Part shown: positions 1 through 8,016 of the stretch, one piece after another
Layout: every line of letters begins with the position of its first letter
Numbering within the stretch: the stretch's first letter is position 1
Assembly: GCA_017444545.1 (NCBI GenBank)
Contig: JAFSWJ010000002.1
Coordinates: forward strand, 1-8,016
Source of the DNA: Lachnospiraceae bacterium
Lineage (GTDB): Bacteria; Bacillota; Clostridia; Lachnospirales; Lachnospiraceae
Length of the DNA stretch: 8,016 nt
Reading direction: 5' to 3'
Notes under the pieces: model-generated
Told to the model about the DNA's origin: nothing
What the model saw: only the letters and a program-made list of their open reading frames with translations
Database searches by the model: none
Made by a program: the position numbers and the translations under genes

Positions 1-438
1 CATAAACTCGGGAGTCTCATTTGTCGCATATCCGAACATCATTCCCTGATCGCCTGCTCCGATGGCTTCGATCTCCTCGTCGGTCATCTGGTTTTCCCTG
101 GCTTCCAGTGCCTTGTCAACGCCCATGGCTATATCCGATGACTGCTCATCTATGGCGACCATGACCGCACAGGTATTTCCGTCAAAGCCGTATTCCGACT
201 TTGTGTAGCCGATCTCATTTACAGTTTCCCTTACCACCTTTTGTATATCCACATAAGCTTCGGTCGTGATCTCTCCGGTCACGAGCACAAAACCTGTACA
301 GGTCGTGGTCTCGCAGGCTACACGGCTCATGGGATCCTGCTTCATGCATTCATCAAGAATGGCGTCTGAAATGGCATCGCAGATCTTGTCGGGATGTCCT
401 TCTGTAACTGACTCCGAAGTAAAAAGTCTTTTTTCCAT
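1..438 (-). CDS. metK: S-adenosylmethionine synthetase, N-terminal part (cut by window edge)
   Basis: Makes S-adenosylmethionine from methionine and ATP, the cell's main methyl donor, in the cytoplasm. The first 146 residues of a protein usually near 390-400 aa are present; the rest lies beyond base 1. Visible landmarks are the N-terminal [11 protein letters not shown] segment with the ATP/phosphate-binding H15, D17 and K18, the E43 region, and the family signature [11 protein letters not shown] at residues 127-137. The ATG at 438 follows AGAGG eight bases upstream, and the Met matches the usual family start. Only 19 bases separate it from the murA stop, so it is probably co-transcribed with murA. 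There is no room for a SAM riboswitch directly in front of it. The identification is secure; whether the remainder is intact cannot be seen. Confidence 0.97.
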   Translation of the reverse strand, partial: MEKRLFTSESVTEGHPDKICDAISDAILDECMKQDPMSRVACETTTCTGFVLVTGEITTEAYVDIQKVVRETVNEIGYTKSEYGFDGNTCAVMVAIDEQSSDIAMGVDKALEARENQMTDEEIEAIGAGDQGMMFGYATNETPEFM

Positions 439-457
439 TTTTTTGTCCTCTCTTTTA

Positions 458-1765
458 TTATGAAATCACTTTGAAATCTTCTCTTGAAACCTTGCCGTTC
501 ACTCTTTCGACTTCTATATGTGCACCCAGTTTCCTGAGCTTGCTGTCAAAATCCTCGTATCCTCTCTGGATATAGTAGATATCATCTATCACCGTGCTGC
601 CTGATGCGGCAAGTCCGGCAATGACCAGAGCCGCGCCGGCCCTGAGATCCGGTGCCTTGATATGCGCGCCGGTGAAGCTTTCGACTCCCTCTATAAAGGC
701 GGTATTTCCTTCCACCCTGATGTTTGCCCCCATGCTGACAAGCTCGTCCACGTATCTGAACCTGTTTTCAAATATGCTCTCCGTGATCGTGCTCACACCG
801 TCGGAAAGTGCCAAAGCAACACCTGCCTGCGGCTGCATGTCCGTGGGGTATCCCGGATAGGGAAGGGTCTTGATCTGTGTCGGGCGAAGCCTCTTTGTTG
901 CTGCCACCCTGACCGAATCGTCAAATTCCTGTATCTGGCATCCGATCTCCAGAAGCTTTGCAGAAATGGACTCCAAGTGCTTCGGGATCACGTTTTTGAT
1001 GAGAACATCTCCCTTTGTAACGGCTGCCGCATACATGAAGGTACCTGCCTCGATCTGATCCGGGATCACGGAATAGGTACACTTTCTGAGCCTTGAAACC
1101 CCGGAGATCCTGATGACATCGGTTCCTGCGCCCTTGATATTTGCTCCCATGCTGTTGAGGAAGTTTGCCACATCAACGACGTGGGGCTCCTTTGCCGCAT
1201 TCTCTATGATAGTCTTTCCCTCTGCCATGGAGGCCGCCATCATCACATTTATGGTGGCTCCGACAGTCACAACATCCATGTATATATGGGCACCGACCAG
1301 CTTCTCTGCCGAAGCCTTGACTATACCGCCCTTGATATCCACATTTGCGCCCAGTGCCCTGAAGCCCTTGACGTGCTGGTCGATAGGACGGCTTCCTATG
1401 TCGCATCCGCCGGGAAGAGGCACCTCAGCTCTCTTGTATTTGCCGAGCAGCGCTCCCATCAGATAATAGGAAGCCCTGATCTTTCTGATGCTCTCGGTAT
1501 CGATATTCACGTTCTTGACCATCGATCCGTTTATCCTGACCGTATGGCGGTCGATCCTGTCGACATTGACACCTATGCTCTGCATTGCCTCCAGCATTAC
1601 ATTTGTGTCTCTCACATCCGGCATATTCTCGATGGATACTGTCTCGTCAGTCATGATGGAGGCGGCTACGATCGCAAGCGCCGCATTTTTTGCACCGCCG
1701 ATCTCTACCTCTCCCACCAGGGGATTTCCCCCTTTTATGACATAACGCTCGATCTCTTCTGACAC
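458..1765 (-). CDS. murA: UDP-N-acetylglucosamine 1-carboxyvinyltransferase
   Basis: Catalyses the first committed step of peptidoglycan precursor synthesis: transfer of enolpyruvate from phosphoenolpyruvate to UDP-GlcNAc, in the cytoplasm. At 435 aa it is close to full family length (about 420-435). Active-site landmarks are all present: K26-N27 in GGAKNAAL, the catalytic loop cysteine C121 in [10 protein letters not shown], the general base D309 in GYPTDMQPQ, and R401 in IQRGYEDF. Cys rather than Asp at 121 is the form usually sensitive to fosfomycin (family knowledge, not a test). The start is GTG, preceded by GGGAG at a suitable distance (minus-strand GGGAGAAAGACA-GTG). Firmicutes often carry two paralogues (MurAA/MurAB); which one this is was not resolved. 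murA lies downstream of the atp operon in Bacillus subtilis too, so the neighbourhood is partly conserved. Confidence 0.97.
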   Translation of the reverse strand: MSEEIERYVIKGGNPLVGEVEIGGAKNAALAIVAASIMTDETVSIENMPDVRDTNVMLEAMQSIGVNVDRIDRHTVRINGSMVKNVNIDTESIRKIRASYYLMGALLGKYKRAEVPLPGGCDIGSRPIDQHVKGFRALGANVDIKGGIVKASAEKLVGAHIYMDVVTVGATINVMMAASMAEGKTIIENAAKEPHVVDVANFLNSMGANIKGAGTDVIRISGVSRLRKCTYSVIPDQIEAGTFMYAAAVTKGDVLIKNVIPKHLESISAKLLEIGCQIQEFDDSVRVAATKRLRPTQIKTLPYPGYPTDMQPQAGVALALSDGVSTITESIFENRFRYVDELVSMGANIRVEGNTAFIEGVESFTGAHIKAPDLRAGAALVIAGLAASGSTVIDDIYYIQRGYEDFDSKLRKLGAHIEVERVNGKVSREDFKVIS

Positions 1766-1800
1766 TGTCTTTCTCCCAAACTACCTGTTTATGTATTTAC

Positions 1801-1857
1801 ATTTCCGGAGAGCGTCTGCTATACAGCTGTCCCGCAGGACGGGACGCTTTCGGAAAT
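1801..1857 (-). promoter_or_regulatory. Large imperfect hairpin in the murA leader
   Basis: The 99 bases between the upstream hypothetical gene and murA contain a long stem. Arm ATTTCCG (1801-1807) pairs with CGGAAAT (1851-1857) and AGCGTC (1811-1816) with GACGCT (1843-1848), separated by a small GAG/TT internal loop. Inside, GTCC (1829-1832) can pair with GGAC (1837-1840) over a CGCA tetraloop. Alternatively GTCCC (1829-1833) can pair with GGGAC (1841-1845), which would compete with the outer stem. No T-tract follows on either strand, so it is not a typical intrinsic terminator. It may be a leader structure, a processing site or a weak barrier between genes; the role is inference. Confidence 0.5.
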
Positions 1858-1864
1858 CTCACGA

Positions 1865-2431
1865 TCACACCATCCCGTAAAGGCGGGCTATGATAAATGC
1901 CAGTCCCAAAAGGTTCAGCACCAGCAACACAAGTACTGCCGCAAGGATCCCTTTGATACCGGAGGTCCTCCCTGCGATCACTCCTTCGATGGATTCTATG
2001 TCGTCGATCCGGCTCTTCAGGGCCTCCGGATCATCTCTCTCAAGAAGTTCCTTTATCTCCCGGATACTCTCCTGTGCCTTGCCGCTCTCATCAACGACCA
2101 CAGCCTGCACGTTCCTGTAGAGCTTCACATCCTCCTTGTGGATGACATCGCTGACCAGGGTCTTTATCTTTTCCGGGTCGTTTTCCCCGAGCTTTGATAT
2201 GCTCTCCGTCAGCTTTTCCGTGCTTTCCTTCAAAAGCACCTTTGTCTCCTCGATATCCTCGTGAGACGCAGCTTCTTTTCTCAGGTTTTCTATATCTTCA
2301 TGAGTGGAAGTCCTGAATTCCTCGATCCTGATCCCGGTATTCCTGTATATCTCTTCTTCACTTCTGTCCCGGCGGGTCCTGCTGTTCTGCATATTGATCT
2401 TTTCGACCAGCCTGTCCATGAAATTATCCAT
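1865..2431 (-). CDS. Hypothetical coiled-coil protein with a C-terminal membrane anchor
   Basis: I do not recognise this 188-aa protein. It is highly charged and helix-rich (Glu/Lys/Asp/Ile) through residues 1-155, suggesting coiled coils or helical bundles. One hydrophobic helix follows at about residues 160-182 (ILAAVLVLLVLNLLGLAFII), and the protein ends in the short tail ARLYGMV. There is no signal peptide, so it would most simply be a tail-anchored protein with its bulk in the cytoplasm. The pentapeptide HEDIE occurs twice (44-48 and 57-61), a possible small internal duplication. The ATG at 2431 follows GGAAAGGG and overlaps the stop of a short upstream ORF. It precedes murA by 99 bases and may share its transcript, which makes an envelope-related role possible but unproven. 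Confidence 0.8.
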   Translation of the reverse strand: MDNFMDRLVEKINMQNSRTRRDRSEEEIYRNTGIRIEEFRTSTHEDIENLRKEAASHEDIEETKVLLKESTEKLTESISKLGENDPEKIKTLVSDVIHKEDVKLYRNVQAVVVDESGKAQESIREIKELLERDDPEALKSRIDDIESIEGVIAGRTSGIKGILAAVLVLLVLNLLGLAFIIARLYGMV

Positions 2432-2474
2432 AATAAAACCCTTTCCGATTCACATACAAGACTAATTTTAGCAT
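2424..2474 (-). CDS. Possible 16-codon leader ORF upstream of the hypothetical gene
   Basis: A short frame reads MLKLVLYVNRKGFYYG and stops with TAA. Its ATG at 2474 lies four bases after GAGGAGG (2479-2485), a better Shine-Dalgarno match than that of the following gene. Its TAA (2426-2424) overlaps the downstream start in the string ATGGATAA, an arrangement typical of translational coupling. It could be a leader peptide controlling entry of ribosomes into the next gene, or the GAGGAGG may simply load ribosomes that then reinitiate. It is too short for coding statistics, so reality as a protein is uncertain. Confidence 0.4.
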   Translation of the reverse strand: MLKLVLYVNRKGFYYG

Positions 2475-2536
2475 TAAACCTCCTCATTCGCAATTAATTG
2501 TTTGAAGTCCGGAGCGCTGTTCTCTTGTACAACATG

Positions 2537-2571
2537 CACAATAAATGCTGTAATATTTTTGCATTTTTGTG
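2537..2571. repeat. Near-perfect inverted repeat in the AT-rich intergenic region
   Basis: CACAATAAATGC (2537-2548) is mirrored by GCATTTTTGTG (2561-2571). The arms are identical after reverse complementation except for one extra T in the first, with a 12-base spacer. A short palindrome, TTGTACAA (2525-2532), sits next to it. The repeat lies upstream of the hypothetical gene and of the strong GAGGAGG site. It could be an operator or an RNA hairpin in the leader. No T-tract follows in the direction of transcription, so a terminator is unlikely. Confidence 0.45.
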
Positions 2572-2596
2572 GAGATTTACCAAAAATTAACAGTGA

Positions 2597-2641
2597 GTTC
2601 ATAGTTTGTTCATATATTTTGGTTAATATGAATATACGAAC
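2597..2641 (-). promoter_or_regulatory. Repeat cluster with a weak candidate promoter for the hypothetical-murA-metK group
   Basis: The stretch contains two direct copies of GTTCATA (2597-2603, 2608-2614). TTCATAT (2609-2615) is inverted as ATATGAA (2626-2632), and TACGAAC (2635-2641) is a one-mismatch inverted copy of GTTCATA. Read on the minus strand, TTAACC (2626-2621) and TATGAA (2603-2598) are 17 bases apart and each match 4 of 6 consensus -35/-10 positions. The overlap of repeats and a possible sigma-A-type promoter would suit a regulated start site. The AT-richness of the region makes chance matches easy, so confidence is low. The rest of the 306-base gap (2432-2737) shows no other gene that I can support. 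Confidence 0.3.
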
Positions 2642-2674
2642 AGGACAAATAGAAAGATAATTTTTTCATAATAG

Positions 2675-2702
2675 CCTCGGTGTTCCTCAGGGAACACCGG
2701 GG
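2675..2702 (-). terminator. Stem-loop after the alarmone synthetase, possible operon terminator
   Basis: CGGTGTTCC (2678-2686) and GGAACACCG (2691-2699) form a perfect 9-bp stem with a TCAG loop. The outer CC/GG bases extend it across one mismatch on the minus strand. It begins about 35 bases past the synthetase stop, where the atp transcript should end. The downstream minus-strand sequence is CTATTATG rather than a run of T, so it is an imperfect intrinsic terminator. A GGGG (minus strand, 2708-2705) beside it can pair with a CCCC on either side, giving alternative folds. Termination is the simplest reading, but partial read-through or 3'-end protection is equally possible. Confidence 0.45.
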
Positions 2703-2737
2703 CACCCCTCATTTTTGGGGATTTTTCCGATAAGATT

Positions 2738-3393
2738 TTATTTGATAAGTCTCAGACTTGCTATGGCTCCCTCATCCTCGGTGCCATCCTTGATCTCCTC
2801 GTTCAGCGACATCATCTTGGCATCCAGGTCGGATACCATCTCGGCGCATTCCGAAAGTTCTCTCTTGATATGCTCAGGGACTTCTCCCTCGTACTTGTAA
2901 TTTATCTTGTGCTCGAGGCTTGCCCAGAAATCCATGGCTACGGTCCTGATCTGGATCTCCACCTTGGTATCGGAGCTTCCGTCGGACAAAAAGATGGGAA
3001 CGGATACTATCATGTGATAACTTTTGTACCCGCTCTCCTTTGGATTTTTAATGTAATCCTTGATGGACATGACTCTGATATCGCTCTGCTTTGCAAGCAT
3101 ATCCGCTATGCGGTAGATATCTGCCGTAAAGGAACAGATGACCCTGATACCGGCGATATCGTTCACATATCTCACCATGTTTTCTATGGTGGATTCGTAT
3201 CCGCGTCTTTTCAGCTTTTTCACTATGCTTTCAGGAGTCTTGATCCTCGATTTGATATGCTCTATCGGATTGTACTGGTGGACATGCTGAAACTCGTCAT
3301 TGAGTATCTCAAGCTTTGTCCCCACCTCTTTCAACGCGGAATTATACAGCAATATTATATTTTTCCAACTGTCCACTCCATCTGCTTCGTAAT

Positions 3394-3406
<13 letters not shown>
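2738..3406 (-). CDS. relQ: Small alarmone synthetase (RelQ/YjbM-type GTP pyrophosphokinase)
   Basis: Transfers pyrophosphate from ATP to GTP or GDP to make (p)ppGpp, the stringent-response alarmone, in the cytoplasm. The 222-aa length matches single-domain synthetases (about 210-230 aa). There is no HD hydrolase, TGS or ACT domain, so it is not a full-length Rel. Synthetase motifs in order: IKSRIKTPESI (51-61), NDIAGIRVIC with metal-binding D83 (82-91), KESGYKSYH (123-131), VEIQIRT with catalytic E150 (149-155), and WASLEHKINYKY (161-172). It resembles B. subtilis YjbM/RelQ closely in motif order, including the ESGY(K/R)SYH and EH-NYKY blocks. The ATG at 3406 lies inside the end of atpC (13-base overlap) and follows GGGGG by five bases, implying translational coupling to the ATP synthase operon. 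It would be made constitutively with the ATPase unless internally regulated. Confidence 0.92.
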
Positions 3407-6135
<2,729 letters not shown>

Positions 6136-7903
6136 TTTTCCTTGTATTCCCTGACCGTTTTTATTATCACATCCCTGAATCCGTCGGGGAGCTCCTGCTT
6201 GATCTTCAGCTCACTGATGATCGTCCCGTGGTTTTCATTTATCTCCTTCAGCAGATCGGTCTGAAATTTCTTGACCTGATCAAGCGGTATGCCCATAAAC
6301 AGCTTTTCATTTGCAGCCACAAGGGATATGACCTGTTCAGGCATGGAAAGCGGGTTTCCCACATTCTGCTTGAGTATCTCGATCAGGGCCCGGCCGTTGT
6401 CGAGGAGTTCCTTTGTCGCAGGATCCAGATCGGAGGAGAACTGCGTGAACACCTCCATCTCCCTGAACTGTGCCAGATTGATCCTCAGCGCTCCCGTAGC
6501 CTTTTTCATAGCCTTGCTCTGTGCTGCGCCTCCGACACGGGAAACCGAAAGTCCCACATTTACCGCCGGCCTGATACCTTCGTAGAAAAGGTCTTCCTCC
6601 AGGAATATCTGTCCGTCCGTGATGGAGATGACATTTGTCGGTATGTAGGCAGATACATCGCCCTCGAGCGTTTCTATTATGGGAAGAGCGGTGATTGAAC
6701 CTCCTCCAAGGCTTTCCTTCAGCCTGCTCGACCTTTCGAGGAGTCTTGAATGAAGGTAAAAAACGTCTCCGGGATAAGCCTCCCTGCCCGGCGACCTGCC
6801 CAGGAGAAGCGATATTTCTCTGTAGGCTACCGCATGCTTGCTCAAATCATCATAGACGATGAGCACATCCTTGCCCTGCTGCATGAAGTATTCTGCAATG
6901 GCTGTTCCGGCGTAGGGTGCTATATACTGCATGGAGGCAGGCTCACTCGCTGTTGCGCTGACTATGACTGTGTGGTCCATGGCGCCGTTTTTTTCAAGGA
7001 TCTGCACCACCTTTGCAACGGTGGATGCTTTTTGACCTATGGCAACATAGATGCAGATGACTCCCTTGTCCTTCTGGTTAATTATGGTATCGACAGCTAT
7101 GGATGTCTTTCCTGTCTGTCTGTCTCCTATGATCAGCTCTCTCTGGCCGCGTCCTATGGGAAACATACTGTCTATGGCAAGTATCCCGGTTTCAAGAGGA
7201 GTGTTGACCGGGTGTCTTGCAACAATGGAAGGCGCCGGATTTTCAACCGGTCTGAAGCCCATCTTTTCTATCCTTCCCTTGCCGTCTATCGGGCTGCCAA
7301 GTGCGTTTATGACCCTGCCCGGCAGATTGTCGCTGACCTCAATACCCGCCTCGGACATGGTCCTTGCAACCTTCATCCCTTCGCTGATGTCATCCTCATC
7401 TCCAAAGAGCATGACACCCATTCTCTTTCTTTCTATGCTCATCACCATGCCCTTGATACCGTTATCAAAGACAACTACCTCTCCGTAAAAAGCATGGTCT
7501 ATTCCCTCTATCAGAGCAACGCCGTCGCCGACCTTTCTGACGAAACCTATCTCCTGGCTTTCAGCCCTCAGCTCAAAACTTTCGACTGACTCCCGGAATA
7601 TTGATATGATATCACCGGCGCTGTCTTCGGCTGTCACATCCATACGTCTTTTTTCAAGGATGTTTCTAAGCTGCCTCAGCCTGCCTCTGTTGCTCCAGTC
7701 ATACTCCTCGTTTTCCACACGAAGTATAAAGCCGCCTTTTAGCGACCTGTCCTCTTTTATCTGAAGCTCAACCTCAGAAACCCCGTATTTATTCCGTATG
7801 AACTCTTCTATGCCCTGAAGCCTTTTTTCGTCAGGTTTTGTGACGTACAAAAGAGTTGCTTCCAGGTGATCTTTGACCTCGTCAAAAAATTCCGGATCGT
7901 CCG

Positions 7904-8016
7904 TCATTTGTTTCCTCCGTCTGAACCTCCCGCATTTTCAAGGAAGCGGTCATACAGTTCGTTGTCATTTGCAGTTCCCTTTGATCCTGCGATCTTGGAA
8001 GCTGCAGAAAGGATGA
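7904..8016 (-). CDS. atpF: F-type ATP synthase subunit b, C-terminal end (cut by window edge)
   Basis: The last 36 codons of an upstream frame end in TGA at 7904, overlapping the atpA start as ATGA. The peptide reads ILSAASKIAGSKGT, then NDNELYDRFLENAGG, with a Gly/Asp-rich tail. This fits the end of subunit b: B. subtilis b has a comparable IASKVIEK... helix followed by KLIQDYLKEVG. Subunit b is the membrane-anchored peripheral stalk that normally binds the C-terminal domain of delta. It could also be the end of a larger b-containing fusion, because the start lies outside the window. The identification rests on a short stretch and on position in the operon. Confidence 0.75.
   Translation of the reverse strand, partial: ILSAASKIAGSKGTANDNELYDRFLENAGGSDGGNK
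7914..7918 (-). promoter_or_regulatory. Ribosome binding site that fixes the long atpA start
   Basis: Minus-strand GGAGG followed by AAACAA and ATG gives ideal spacing of six bases. It supports initiation at 7907 and therefore inclusion of the delta-like extension. It lies within the final codons of atpF, so atpF and atpA are probably translationally coupled. Confidence 0.75.

Noticed and set aside
1766..1864. A SAM riboswitch or intrinsic terminator in the murA leader
   Set aside because: Only a hairpin with no T-tract is present, and I could not find the multi-helix junction of a SAM riboswitch in 99 bases.
6750..7589. A 279-codon open frame on the plus strand opposite atpA
   Set aside because: It is antisense to a strongly conserved gene, its translation is rich in Cys, His and Tyr with no recognisable domain, and no good ribosome site was seen. 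It is a shadow of atpA codon bias.
7600..7640. A frameshift or assembly error joining a truncated atpH to atpA
   Set aside because: The frame is continuous, the upstream ATG has a perfect GGAGG site at ideal spacing, and atpF ends exactly at that ATG. An error would have to remove the whole delta N-terminal domain and still leave a coherent start. A large deletion in assembly remains formally possible.

Overview
All genes in this window lie on the minus strand, so transcription runs from right to left. The content is housekeeping: the distal half of an F-type ATP synthase operon, a small alarmone synthetase, an unrecognised tail-anchored protein, and cell-wall and methyl-donor genes. The protein sequences, the moderate base composition, the strong GGAGG-type ribosome binding sites and the ATP synthase-to-murA neighbourhood point to a Firmicute (Bacillota) of the class Clostridia, probably Lachnospiraceae-like. 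That assignment is inference; no rRNA or other marker is present.

Layout in transcription order. 8016-7904: end of atpF (subunit b). 7907-6102: atpA, an alpha subunit of 601 aa carrying about 95 extra N-terminal residues that look like the C-terminal domain of subunit delta. Then atpG (6135-5257), atpD (5254-3860), atpC (3867-3394) and a RelQ-type small (p)ppGpp synthetase (3406-2738). Nearly all of these genes overlap or abut, so they look like one transcript with coupled translation. A 306-base AT-rich gap (2737-2432) follows. It holds a stem-loop just after the synthetase, several inverted repeats, and a 16-codon leader ORF whose stop overlaps the next start. A second group then begins: a hypothetical coiled-coil/tail-anchored protein (2431-1865), a 99-base gap with a large imperfect hairpin, murA (1765-458), and the first 146 codons of metK (438-1, cut by the window edge).

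The most notable point is the ATP synthase architecture. atpF and atpA overlap by 4 bases, so there is no separate atpH (delta) gene in its usual place, and a delta C-terminal-like domain is joined to alpha. If real, each F1 head would carry three delta-CTD copies, and the peripheral stalk would have to join F1 differently. The second point is an alarmone synthetase translationally coupled to atpC, which places stringent-response signalling in the same transcript as ATP synthesis. Novelty could not be tested here because no database search was possible.
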